Below, piece after piece: positions 18,226 through 26,258 of a DNA stretch of 46,443 bases. The position numbers and the translations under genes were made by a program. Source of the DNA: DAMCAP01 sp032059445 (lineage in GTDB: Bacteria > Bacillota > Clostridia > Oscillospirales > Ruminococcaceae). The notes under the pieces were generated by a model, which saw nothing but the letters and a program-made list of their open reading frames with translations, ran no database searches and had not been told where the DNA came from. Numbering within the stretch: the stretch's first letter is position 1; each line of letters opens with the position of its first letter. Location: the NCBI GenBank assembly GCA_032059445.1, contig DAMCAP010000019.1:1-46443 (forward strand), written 5' to 3'.

Positions 18226-18678
18226 CTAGTCTGCGTTTCGCTCACGAAAGACCGACATGGTCACAAACTCTGCAATCAAGCCATCTTCCGCCTTTTGCCG
18301 CTGCTTGGTATATTCCTCTCGCTGCTTTTCCTTTAGCTTCTCAAGGCTCGATACCTCTTGTGAGGCCGCGATTACCAGCCTGCGCTGCTCCTCAATCAGA
18401 GGAATTAGCTCCTCCAACTGCTTATACAAATCGGCAATCTGCTGCTTGAGATTGCTAATCTGATACCTATATAAGCTGATCTCCCCGATAGTGGCTCCCC
18501 TTGTGACCATTTGCATAAGAGCCTGCTCTTGAGATGCAAGGTCAGCCTGGTGGGATTCGATCTTTGCTTCCAGCGCATTTTTGCTGAGCTGGAGCTGGCC
18601 TAGGGTGCCTTTTTCTTTATCCAGCACCTGCTCTTTGAAATTCAGCATTTTTTCTAAGGTAAAGTCAAACTTTTTCAT
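18226..18678 (-). CDS. fliJ: Flagellar export protein FliJ
   Basis: FliJ is the coiled-coil stalk of the export ATPase. The 150-residue protein is almost entirely helical and charged (KMLNFKEQVLDKEKGTLGQL, then LIEEQRRLVIAASQEVSSLE). It starts 10 nt after fliI and precedes fliK. Confidence 0.9.
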   Translation of the reverse strand: MKKFDFTLEKMLNFKEQVLDKEKGTLGQLQLSKNALEAKIESHQADLASQEQALMQMVTRGATIGEISLYRYQISNLKQQIADLYKQLEELIPLIEEQRRLVIAASQEVSSLEKLKEKQREEYTKQRQKAEDGLIAEFVTMSVFRERNAD

Positions 18679-18688
18679 CGGCTCACCT

Positions 18689-19996
18689 CTAGTCTATCAG
18701 CTTTAACATTGCAGAGATGGTTTCTTCCATCTGGTACTTTTCATCTACCTTCTGCTGTAAGAAGCTGTTGATTTTATCTATATGGTTGATCGCGTAGTCC
18801 AGCTCAGGGTTGCTGCCGCTTTTATAAGCGCCTATGGAGATCAGGTCTTTATTTTGGTTGTAGGTAGACATAAGGTTTCGGATCTGCCCCGCGGCCTTTA
18901 GCTGGTCTTTGGGCGCAATGTCATTCATCAATCGGCTGACGCTGCCAAGCACATCGATGGCAGGGTAATGATTTTGAGCGGCGATCTTACGCGAGAGCAT
19001 GATATGCCCATCAATGATGCCGCGCACCGTATCGGAGATGGGTTCATTCTCGTCGTCACCCTCTACCAGCACTGTATAGATGCCTGTAATCGAGCCTTTG
19101 CTAAATTTACCTGCACGCTCCAAGAGCTTAGGCATCACGGTGTAGAGTGATGGAGTATAGCCTCTCGCTACAGGAGGCTCGCCAATGCTGAGCCCGATCT
19201 CACGCTGTGCCATGGCAAAGCGTGTAAGGGAATCCATCATCAGCAGTACATCCTTGCCTTGATCTCTAAAGTACTCAGCAATTGTGGTTGCTGTAAGGGC
19301 ACATTTGGAGCGCATCATTGCAGGCTGGTCAGAGGTAGCAACCACCAACACAGAGCGCTGTGCGCCCTCTTCTCCTAGGTCGCGGTTGATAAACTCCACA
19401 ACCTCACGGCCTCTTTCTCCTACCAGAGCGATGACGTTTACATCTGCTTTGATGTTTCGGGCAATCATACCCATCAGGGTACTTTTGCCCACGCCGCTGC
19501 CTGCAAAGATCCCCATTCTCTGCCCTTTGCCGATGGTCAGCAAGCCGTCGATAGGCTTGATGCCAAGCTCAATGGGCTCATCAATACGAGGGCGTGTCAT
19601 GGGGTTAGAAGGAGCACCGTTGATGGGGTAGTATTGATCCCCCTCTATAGGTGGGCCGCCATCAATGGGATTACCCAGAGCATCTACAGTACGACCAATG
19701 AGCGCATCGCTCATTTTGATTTTAAGCTTGTCCCCAGTATCCATCACGATACTGCCATAGCCGATGCCCTCGATATCTTCATAGGGCATCAGCAGTACTT
19801 TGCTTTCTTTAAAGCCCACAACTTCAGCCAGTACAGGGGGCTTATCTTTATCGATAGAGATATGGCAGATGTTGCCGATATTGCAGGACATCCCCGTAGC
19901 CTCTACCGTCATGGCTACGATCTTGTCGATCTTGCCCATGTAGCAGTAAGGGTCAGCCATCTTAAGCGCCCTTTGGTATCTGGTAATGTCCAACAA
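18689..19996 (-). CDS. fliI: Flagellum-specific export ATPase FliI
   Basis: FliI is the F1-beta-like ATPase of the flagellar export system. The 435-residue protein has a Walker A motif GSGVGKST at 166-173, a Walker B region DVLLMMDSLTRFA, and the conserved REIGLSIGEPPVARGY loop. The start is one of two adjacent TTG codons just behind AGAGGTGAG. It lies 7 nt after fliH. Confidence 0.96.
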   Translation of the reverse strand: MLDITRYQRALKMADPYCYMGKIDKIVAMTVEATGMSCNIGNICHISIDKDKPPVLAEVVGFKESKVLLMPYEDIEGIGYGSIVMDTGDKLKIKMSDALIGRTVDALGNPIDGGPPIEGDQYYPINGAPSNPMTRPRIDEPIELGIKPIDGLLTIGKGQRMGIFAGSGVGKSTLMGMIARNIKADVNVIALVGERGREVVEFINRDLGEEGAQRSVLVVATSDQPAMMRSKCALTATTIAEYFRDQGKDVLLMMDSLTRFAMAQREIGLSIGEPPVARGYTPSLYTVMPKLLERAGKFSKGSITGIYTVLVEGDDENEPISDTVRGIIDGHIMLSRKIAAQNHYPAIDVLGSVSRLMNDIAPKDQLKAAGQIRNLMSTYNQNKDLISIGAYKSGSNPELDYAINHIDKINSFLQQKVDEKYQMEETISAMLKLID

Positions 19997-20003
19997 CTCA
20001 CCT

Positions 20004-20786
20004 CTATTCTCGTACGATCCTCACCATCAGCTCTCGCAGGGTATCGAGCTGTGTCCAGATGGATGCATCGATGACATTTTCCTCGGTTTCTATGATACAC
20101 CCACCGGGGGGGAGATCCTTTGCCTGTATGGTAACGTGCTCCTGTGCAGCAATCATTTGATCAGCTTGCAGCTTGTCAATTAGCTGCGGCATTTTATCAG
20201 AGATACTGACAGTAATCCACTTCTTACCCTTGGCAGTAGCCAGCGCATTTTTGACCAGATGCGCCATCACCAGAGGGTCCTCCTCCAGCTTAGCGCCCAG
20301 TATCTTTGCAGCGATTTCTACCGCAAGGTTGGATAAGCTGCGCTCGTATTCTCGATTGAGGCGTTCATAGGAATCTTTAAGGGTTGAAAGTGCCTGTAAG
20401 GTGCCGGAGATGGTGGTTTCTGCCTGATCCTTGACCTCACCATACCCCTCTGCATAGCCCTCATCATAGCCCTGTCGATAGCCTTCTTCCAGCGCTTTTT
20501 GATGAGTAGTCTTTGCTTCCTGCTCTGCCTTTTCACGCATGGCAGAGCAGTCCTTTAAGGTAGATTGTATGATGGTATCTGACATGATCTTTGCCTCATC
20601 TTTGGCGCGATTCATGATCGAGTCATAGAGCCTATCGGAGTAATCATTTGACGATGCCTCTTGAGGTTGCCCTTGATCAGTCGGGCAGTCCAAGCCTGCA
20701 TCCCCATAAGAGATTGCAACAGACTCTTCGATATTTACGACACTGCTCGACTTAAGTATCCTAGACAATGATATCGTCCTTTCCAT
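20004..20786 (-). CDS. fliH: Flagellar assembly protein FliH
   Basis: FliH is the regulatory stator of the FliI ATPase. The 260-residue protein has the typical alanine/glutamate-rich coiled coil with the GYRQGYDEGYAEGYGE glycine pattern and a C-terminal V/A-ATPase subunit-E-like domain (EYERSLSNLAVEIAAKILG, PPGGCIIETEENVIDASI). The ATG at 20786 overlaps the end of fliG by 26 nt; an in-frame TTG six codons later, behind AAAGGA, is an alternative start. Confidence 0.93.
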   Translation of the reverse strand: MERTISLSRILKSSSVVNIEESVAISYGDAGLDCPTDQGQPQEASSNDYSDRLYDSIMNRAKDEAKIMSDTIIQSTLKDCSAMREKAEQEAKTTHQKALEEGYRQGYDEGYAEGYGEVKDQAETTISGTLQALSTLKDSYERLNREYERSLSNLAVEIAAKILGAKLEEDPLVMAHLVKNALATAKGKKWITVSISDKMPQLIDKLQADQMIAAQEHVTIQAKDLPPGGCIIETEENVIDASIWTQLDTLRELMVRIVRE

Positions 20787-21156
20787 TCTTGGAGATGACC
20801 ACCTCTTCGGTTTCTTCCAACCTGCGGATTACCGTTACGATCCGCTGCTGTGCAGCCTCCACGTCACGCATACGCACGTTATGCAGGTACTGTATATCGT
20901 TGATGATGGTCTCCCTGACCCTCTGAGACATGTTTTTAAAGATGACATTCTTAACATCGTCGTTGGTAACCTTAAGCGCAATTGCCAGATCTTTTGTTTC
21001 GACATCTCGCAAGAAGCGCTGGATGCTCATATCGTCCATATAGACGATGTCTTCAAAGACAAACATCAGCTTCTTAATCTCGTCTGCAAGGCCTGGTGTG
21101 GTGCTCTCCAGCCCGTCGAAGATATACTTCTCGGTGCTTCGGTCTACATGGTTCAT
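20761..21156 (-). CDS. fliG: Flagellar motor switch FliG, C-terminal part (separate frame)
   Basis: This 131-residue frame encodes the FliG C-terminal domain that contacts MotA: NHVDRSTEKYIFDGLE, then DEIKKLMFVFEDIVYMDD with the charged helix, then DLAIALKVTND. It is offset from the N-terminal part by one base. The frame is open upstream of the ATG and reads GGSLADIMNHVDR, the normal linker, so the ATG is not a natural domain start. About 6-7 residues of the usual linker (the DYT-like stretch) are missing at the break. The ATG overlaps the upstream stop as ATGA, which could allow coupled translation, but no good ribosome site precedes it. See the findings. Confidence 0.8.
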   Translation of the reverse strand: MNHVDRSTEKYIFDGLESTTPGLADEIKKLMFVFEDIVYMDDMSIQRFLRDVETKDLAIALKVTNDDVKNVIFKNMSQRVRETIINDIQYLHNVRMRDVEAAQQRIVTVIRRLEETEEVVISKNGKDDIIV

Positions 21157-21743
21157 GATGTCGGCAAGAGATCCACCGATATGATGGAGGAGAACTTCTT
21201 CTCCAAGGTTTTTTCCACGATGCCGATGATTTCGGGTGAAGCACGGTCAAGATTGGCGATACGATCAATAATATCGACCTGTAAGGCCTGCGGCAGCTCA
21301 CTGATAATCTCAGCTGCCTGCCCTGCCCGAGCATATGATAGGATGACGGCAATGGTCTGTGGGTGCTCGCTTTGGATCATCAGCAGCAGGTTTTTGCTGT
21401 CGGCCTTACGGACGAAGTCAAAGGCCTTGGTGCGAAGGGATTTAGACACCCTCTCCATAAAGGAATATGCCTGTGCCTGCCCAAAGGCTTTTTCGAGTAC
21501 GTCTTTGGCATACTCTACGCCACCCTCGGTGATGACCTTCTGGGTAACACACAGCCCATAGAAGTCATCGGTTATGTCCTTCATCTCGTCGGTAGAGAGC
21601 TTTTGCAGCTTCGATACTTCTAGCGAGAGCTGCTCGATCTCCTCTTCCTTTAGATATTTATATATCTTGGCGGCATTTTCCGATCCAATGCTGATGATAA
21701 TCGCAGCGGCTTTTTCCGAGGCCCTTAGCTTTTCTCTCGCCAT
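21153..21743 (-). CDS. fliG: Flagellar motor switch FliG, N-terminal and middle domains (frame ends early)
   Basis: This 196-residue frame covers the FliG N domain, which binds FliF, and the middle domain, which binds FliM, with the conserved EHPQ motif at 126-129. It is intact up to VEKTLEKKFSSII, then reads an unrelated SVDLLPTS to a stop. A normal FliG has about 335 residues; the rest lies in the next frame at 20761-21156. Either a short deletion disrupted the gene, an assembly error did, or the protein is made in two pieces. The start ATG follows GGGAGGAGG, directly after fliF. Confidence 0.85.
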   Translation of the reverse strand: MAREKLRASEKAAAIIISIGSENAAKIYKYLKEEEIEQLSLEVSKLQKLSTDEMKDITDDFYGLCVTQKVITEGGVEYAKDVLEKAFGQAQAYSFMERVSKSLRTKAFDFVRKADSKNLLLMIQSEHPQTIAVILSYARAGQAAEIISELPQALQVDIIDRIANLDRASPEIIGIVEKTLEKKFSSIISVDLLPTS

Positions 21744-21744
21744 A

Positions 21745-23340
21745 TTAGTCCTCCTCCCTTAACCACGATCTGATCAGAGATGCGGTGATTTCAGGATTTT
21801 CCGAAACAAACCTCTTGATTTCTCCTGTTACCTGATTGTCCTTGCTGGCACTTTCTTCTGCCGCTTGCTTGATCCTTCTGCGCTGCTCCTCGAGCTTTTT
21901 CCTTTCTTCATCCTGTAAGAGCTGCGCATTTTCTTCTGCTGTTGACTGTGCTGTTTTCTTCTTCTTGCGTCTGCCTGACGATACAAGTACAAACAAAAGT
22001 ACTATAAGCAGCAACAGGCTCGCACCAGCTATAAGAATCTGTGTACGATAGGTCTGGAAGATGGTGCTCAGATCATTACCAGCTACAGGAGCTGTAGTAT
22101 CTTGATAAGTAAGATTTGTAATTGATATGTTATTAGGCTCGATGTTGGTTCCCTTTGCGACCACCGCGATCAGCTTCTCCTGCTTTTCGGTAGTGAAGTC
22201 GGCATCATTGACAAGCACAGATATTGATGCTTTTTTGAGCAGTGCTTCACCTTTTTCGATCTGCTGCTTGACATAGCTGATGCTGTAATCAATCTCACGT
22301 TGTATATCGGTTACCTGTTGTGCCTCGCTGGCACCGCCGTTTTCGTAGATGGGGGTATCTGTATTGTTTTCCTCTCCAACAATGCCTTGAGAGATCAAAT
22401 CGCCATCCACGGTGTATCGTTCACTAATGTGGTTCTTGACTCCTGTGCCATTGTCTTCGGGTACATATTGCATTTGCTCTGTAAGCATTTTATCGTAGTC
22501 CAGTACGACGGTAGCAATGGCGCGTACTCCGCCTGGGCCGTACACACTGGAGAGTAGGCTCTCTACCTTTTCTACCAAACGACGCTCATACTCCGCTTCA
22601 TAATCTAGGCGCTCCAGATCAAAGAGTGATTTGACCTCATTGGCTTCTTTGGCGCCTCTGACCTCAAGCATGGTTGCAGCATCAATCACTACTACATTGT
22701 CAGGGTTCATGGTTGGCACGCTGCCTGCCACCAGGTTTTTAATCGTCTGGGCATGCTGAGGGGTTAGCTTGTAACCACTTTTCATGGTTACTGTGACTGA
22801 GGCGGTGCTGGGCGCTTTGTTGGCCTCCCATACATAGCTGCTGCTATCTACGATATTGAGGGTAACAATTGCACTGCCGACCCCTTCCATCGATCTTAGC
22901 GTTTCCTGCAGTCGATCCTGCAGCTGGGCATTGAGATAAAACTTCCGATCAGACTCAGTAGCGGTAAAGCCACTGTGATTGGTATAAATACCATAGTTGG
23001 GTGCTGTAGTGGGGAACTGCCCCGCCAGCTCAAGGAGGATGGAATCCTTACTTTCGGTTGGTACGATGACCTCACCGCTAGAATTAATCTGGGCAGAGAT
23101 TCCTTTATCCTGCAGGGTAGCATATACCTGGGCGGCTTCCTTCTGATCAATTCCCGGATAAAGGACCTCAAAACCATTGCCTGCAAAGGAAAATAGCAGA
23201 GTCACCATTACCGTAGTCAGGACTACTCCGCAGCCCAGTATGATGTATCTCTGCTTTTGCTTAGAATTCAGGCCACCCCAATAGGACTTTCCCTTATCAG
23301 CAAGCTCTTTTGCTTTATCTTTGATTGTGTTTACGTTCAT
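21745..23340 (-). CDS. fliF: Flagellar MS-ring protein FliF
   Basis: FliF forms the membrane ring on which the rest of the basal body is built. The 531-residue protein has an N-terminal membrane segment (about 31-52), the PRing/YscJ-type domain (VLYPGIDQKEAAQVYATLQ, ATLNIV-like blocks), and a second membrane segment around 430-452 followed by a basic and coiled cytoplasmic tail that binds FliG (SENPEITASLIRSWLREED). It lies 65 nt after fliE. Confidence 0.96.
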   Translation of the reverse strand: MNVNTIKDKAKELADKGKSYWGGLNSKQKQRYIILGCGVVLTTVMVTLLFSFAGNGFEVLYPGIDQKEAAQVYATLQDKGISAQINSSGEVIVPTESKDSILLELAGQFPTTAPNYGIYTNHSGFTATESDRKFYLNAQLQDRLQETLRSMEGVGSAIVTLNIVDSSSYVWEANKAPSTASVTVTMKSGYKLTPQHAQTIKNLVAGSVPTMNPDNVVVIDAATMLEVRGAKEANEVKSLFDLERLDYEAEYERRLVEKVESLLSSVYGPGGVRAIATVVLDYDKMLTEQMQYVPEDNGTGVKNHISERYTVDGDLISQGIVGEENNTDTPIYENGGASEAQQVTDIQREIDYSISYVKQQIEKGEALLKKASISVLVNDADFTTEKQEKLIAVVAKGTNIEPNNISITNLTYQDTTAPVAGNDLSTIFQTYRTQILIAGASLLLLIVLLFVLVSSGRRKKKKTAQSTAEENAQLLQDEERKKLEEQRRRIKQAAEESASKDNQVTGEIKRFVSENPEITASLIRSWLREED

Positions 23341-23405
23341 GCTTCACCTATCAATGCTGTTGTATTTTGTTAATCTGCTCAAAGGCAAAAAAGGGCATCA
23401 ATATG

Positions 23406-23711
23406 CTATACCTGCATGGACGAAATCTCTTTATAAGCGTTGACAGCTTTACTGGTCAACTGTACTGTCAACTCTAGAGCGGCGGCGGCCTTTTCGGAGT
23501 TTATCATAACCCTATGGAGGTCATCAACATTTCCCATAGCCAGATCATAGGCATCCTTGGCTGATTGCGCCTGAGTTTCCTTAAGATTTTCGATCGCAGT
23601 GCTAAAAACCTGAGAAAAAGGTACAGCCGGCTTTGCCGCCTGGGCTACTTGATTGGTTGCTTGGGCATCAAGCTCTAATCCAGAAAAAGAAGAGATAGGT
23701 ACAATAAACAT
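23406..23711 (-). CDS. fliE: Flagellar hook-basal body protein FliE
   Basis: FliE joins the MS ring to the rod. The 101-residue protein has the family's C-terminal pattern: DDLHRVMINSEKAAAALELT then VQLTSKAVNAYKEISSMQV. It is the first gene of the long fla/che operon and is preceded by a sigma-A-type promoter. In most Gram-positive operons fliE directly follows flgC; here a LysR gene and AT-rich DNA lie between. Confidence 0.95.
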   Translation of the reverse strand: MFIVPISSFSGLELDAQATNQVAQAAKPAVPFSQVFSTAIENLKETQAQSAKDAYDLAMGNVDDLHRVMINSEKAAAALELTVQLTSKAVNAYKEISSMQV

Positions 23712-23744
23712 TTGGCAACCTCACTTCCATATCATTGTATTTAA

Positions 23745-23771
23745 ATTGACAATAAACACTATATATTGACA
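23745..23771. repeat. Direct repeat ATTGACA x2 in the fliE leader
   Basis: ATTGACA occurs at 23745-23751 and 23765-23771, spaced 20 bp start to start, about two helical turns. On the minus strand both lie just downstream of the fliE promoter -10 box, so they could be an operator; on the + strand they resemble -35 boxes. Confidence 0.4.
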
Positions 23772-23782
23772 TCATTTATATA

Positions 23783-23811
23783 AGTATATAGCATATTATG
23801 CCATATATCAA
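23783..23811 (-). promoter_or_regulatory. Sigma-A-type promoter for the fliE-cheD operon
   Basis: TTGATA, a 17-nt spacer and TATACT read on the minus strand in AT-rich DNA, placing a start near 23776 and a leader of about 65 nt before fliE. It is the best vegetative promoter match I see in the window. Confidence 0.65.
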
Positions 23812-24269
23812 CTGGTTAATTTAATCGTATATAATTATGATTTATAGTTCTGATTTGCATTCTTTTACTACAACTTGGATAGAGCTGTGCTTTTATGGAA
23901 TAATTAGGTTTATAAAAATTCGCCAGCATCCGTTTTATACTGCAACTATCAAGCTGCACCATAAACCACGTGGATTTAACGGTTGATTTGTGTATCCAGA
24001 TAATATTAGTAAACAAGCACAAGTTAGATATTAGAATTTTTTCGTATAGGTATAACTAATATGAATAACATGGCTGGGGTTTTGTTGTAATTTAATGTTT
24101 TACCCACCAGTTTTTGCATAATAATGATAATTTTTTAAGTCCGTTTATCTTTGATACAAATAAAATTATCTATTATTCGATATTAGATAATAGTTACTCT
24201 TATTATTTCGGAGCTGAAACACCTCAAATTGGTATAATAAACAAATATATGAAACTATGCAATAAAAGC
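23812..24269. other. AT-rich intergenic DNA between lysR and fliE
   Basis: About 450 nt of strongly AT-rich sequence unlike the flanking genes. Short open frames occur on both strands (for example 24114-24314 + and 23816-24022 -), but none has a ribosome site or a recognisable product. Nothing else is supported here. Confidence 0.6.
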
Positions 24270-24322
24270 AAAACTCCTATGTATCAAAGCGATATACACG
24301 CTATGCATACATAGGAAGTTTT
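24270..24322 (-). terminator. Terminator-like hairpin after lysR
   Basis: A stem of about 15 bp with one bulged base pairs AAAACT-CCTATGTAT (24270-24284) with ATACATAGGAAGTTTT (24307-24322). The loop contains a small AGCG/CGCT stem. Read on the minus strand it comes 22 nt after the lysR stop and ends in TTTTGCTTTTATT. Confidence 0.65.
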
Positions 24323-24343
24323 ATAATATGAAATCAGAAACCA

Positions 24344-25342
24344 TCAAAAGTCCCTTAAATAGTTAAAATCTCGCAGCTTAAAACCAGCCTGCTGAGCTCC
24401 AATTGCCTCATCCTTACTGCTGCGCAAGCTATAAAGCCTATTTACCGCATCAATAAACAGTGTAGCATCCTGTGAAAGGGGAGCTTCCTTACGTTTGATC
24501 CACCCAAGCTTAAACTTTGTCTCGCTATCTGATACTCTAATAATTTTAATACCAAACTCCGATATACCCATGAAGGCTCTGCAATCTCCCAGATAAATGG
24601 CATCGGTAGACCGTAAAAGATTAACTGCCACATAGTCACTGCTGATAAAATACGCCTTGCTAAAGCTCTTAAAGCTGATATGAGATTGATCAGCAAACTC
24701 CTTGCCAAAGACGCATTCCTTCTCGTTGCTACAAATTACGGGATAGCCTAACAGCTGCTCAAAACGAATGCTGTCAGCATCATAGAGTGGATTTAGCGGA
24801 CCGATATATGCATAGAGGTCTGAAATACCGATAGAGGTATACTCCAAATCCTTACGCTTAAGGAGCTTTGCCAGTGCTTGTGCGTGCTGCTGCTGCGCAT
24901 TGATAAACCCAATCTCACAGCTGCTACTGACTACACTCTCGACCGCTTCCTCTGTAGTGAGCTTTTTGACCTCAATATCACACTTTTCTTGATCGTCATC
25001 CTTGGTATGGTCAAAGGCAACTGCTGCCATATCGATCATCACACCAAAGGGGGCCGCCACCGAGAGCTTTTTTCGTTTATGTGGCTTGATTAAGCCAAAG
25101 GCGATATCAAGCTGATAGATCTCATTTAGAATGTTTTTAGCGTTTTGATAAAGCATGCTCCCCTCTTCGGTGAGCACCATGCCTCTTGCCGTACGGTTAA
25201 AAAGCTTCGCCTTATACTCGTCTTCGAGATTTGCTATAGATTTGCTGAGATTGGGCTGGGTGACAAACAGTCTTTGGGCTGCCGCACTCAAAGAGCCGGT
25301 TTCAGCAACTGCGACAAAATATTTTAATTGTTGTAGTAACAC
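24344..25342 (-). CDS. LysR-family transcriptional regulator
   Basis: The N-terminal winged helix-turn-helix is clear (LKYFVAVAETGSLSAAAQRL, VTQPNLSKSIANLEDEYKA, LFNRTARGMVLTEEG), followed by a divergent substrate-binding domain. I chose GTG at 25342 (332 residues) because GGGAGG lies 9 nt upstream; a longer frame starts at 25378 but adds a non-homologous stretch. The effector is unknown. It is placed between flgC and fliE, where those genes are normally adjacent, on the same strand, and ends in its own terminator. It may control neighbouring flagellar genes or may simply have been inserted. Confidence 0.9.
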   Translation of the reverse strand: MLLQQLKYFVAVAETGSLSAAAQRLFVTQPNLSKSIANLEDEYKAKLFNRTARGMVLTEEGSMLYQNAKNILNEIYQLDIAFGLIKPHKRKKLSVAAPFGVMIDMAAVAFDHTKDDDQEKCDIEVKKLTTEEAVESVVSSSCEIGFINAQQQHAQALAKLLKRKDLEYTSIGISDLYAYIGPLNPLYDADSIRFEQLLGYPVICSNEKECVFGKEFADQSHISFKSFSKAYFISSDYVAVNLLRSTDAIYLGDCRAFMGISEFGIKIIRVSDSETKFKLGWIKRKEAPLSQDATLFIDAVNRLYSLRSSKDEAIGAQQAGFKLRDFNYLRDF

Positions 25343-25425
25343 GAAGCGCTTCCTCCCGTCAATGATTTTTGAGCACAAACCGCCACAGGCTCCTTAAGGC
25401 TCTATCAATCCCGGGCAGAGTCCGA

Positions 25426-25860
25426 CTACTTCCCGATCTCCAGGGCTTTCATCGTCATTGCCTTGACCAAAGACAGAGCAGTCAAGTTGGCATTATACGC
25501 ATTGGATGCTGCCATCAGATCGATCTGCTCTTCTGTGCGATTGACGTTAGGCATCATCACATAGCCTTCCTCATTGGCATGAGGGTGACTAGGATCATAT
25601 ACAGGAACAAAATCGTTTTCGCTCTCTACCACCGTCTTGACTCGCACACCACCGGCATTTGCAGGGGGGCTTTGCTGATTGAGTATCTCCTTAAAGTCTA
25701 GGGTTCTTTCTTCAAAGACCACCTGCTTACGCCTATAAGGATCGCCATTTTTGGTTTTTGTCGTTTCGGCATTGGATAGGTTTTGCAAAATAATGTCTGT
25801 GCGAAATCGCTGGGCTGTCAAAGCAGAGCCTGCAATATCCAAAGAACTCAAAAATGCCAT
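25426..25860 (-). CDS. flgC: Flagellar basal-body rod protein FlgC
   Basis: A proximal rod protein of 144 residues. The N-terminus has SLDIAGSALTAQRFRTDIILQNLSN, then TKNGDPYRRK; the C-terminus has GYVMMPNVNRTEEQIDLMAASNAYNANLTAL. It follows flgB by 18 nt. The lysR start is 83 nt downstream. Confidence 0.96.
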   Translation of the reverse strand: MAFLSSLDIAGSALTAQRFRTDIILQNLSNAETTKTKNGDPYRRKQVVFEERTLDFKEILNQQSPPANAGGVRVKTVVESENDFVPVYDPSHPHANEEGYVMMPNVNRTEEQIDLMAASNAYNANLTALSLVKAMTMKALEIGK

Positions 25861-25878
25861 GGCTGCACCTCTTTCCTA

Positions 25879-26232
25879 TTACTTTAAGGTTTGGTTAATC
25901 ACATAACGGGTATCTTTAAACTGACCGCTGATCTTTTGATACAGGGCCGATGTCTGTACATAGGTTTTATATAGCTCAAGATTTTCTTTCTCGAGGCTTA
26001 CATTGTTACCGTCGGGTCTTACGGTATTAGGGTTGGTGGTGATAGAAGCCTCAAATCTGCGGGTACCGTTCCCCACACCCTGCTCGGCATCAAATACCTC
26101 ACGAAAGTTCAGGGACTGGGTCTTAAAGCCTGGTGTTTCGTAATTTGCGATGTTATTGGAGTGCACCTTTTGCTTTAGCCAAAGTGCATCGAGACTGTAT
26201 TGCATTGCTTTAAACTGTACCGAATTAAACAT
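25879..26232 (-). CDS. flgB: Flagellar basal-body rod protein FlgB
   Basis: A proximal rod protein of 117 residues, with ALWLKQKVHSNNIANYETPGFK near the N-terminus and YKTYVQTSALYQKISGQFKD near the C-terminus. The ATG follows AGGAGACGG. The gap to the upstream sortase stop is only 26 nt, so flgB is probably on the sortase transcript; no separate promoter is evident. Confidence 0.96.
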   Translation of the reverse strand: MFNSVQFKAMQYSLDALWLKQKVHSNNIANYETPGFKTQSLNFREVFDAEQGVGNGTRRFEASITTNPNTVRPDGNNVSLEKENLELYKTYVQTSALYQKISGQFKDTRYVINQTLK

Positions 26233-26258
26233 TCTAACCGTCTCCTATCATCAATTCT

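Noticed and set aside
21207..21216. Run of six A (minus strand) in fliG as a programmed -1 frameshift site
   Set aside because: The frame does not fit the X XXY YYZ pattern, and a shift there would replace the conserved LEKKFSS residues. The missing linker residues also point to a deletion.
20881..21561. 226-codon + strand frame opposite fliG
   Set aside because: Its composition mirrors the antisense of FliG and it lacks a start signal.
23816..24022. 68-codon minus-strand frame in the AT-rich region
   Set aside because: No ribosome site; composition is that of AT-rich non-coding DNA, and it overlaps the fliE promoter area.
24114..24314. 66-codon + strand frame in the AT-rich region
   Set aside because: No ribosome site, no recognisable product, and its end lies within the lysR terminator hairpin.
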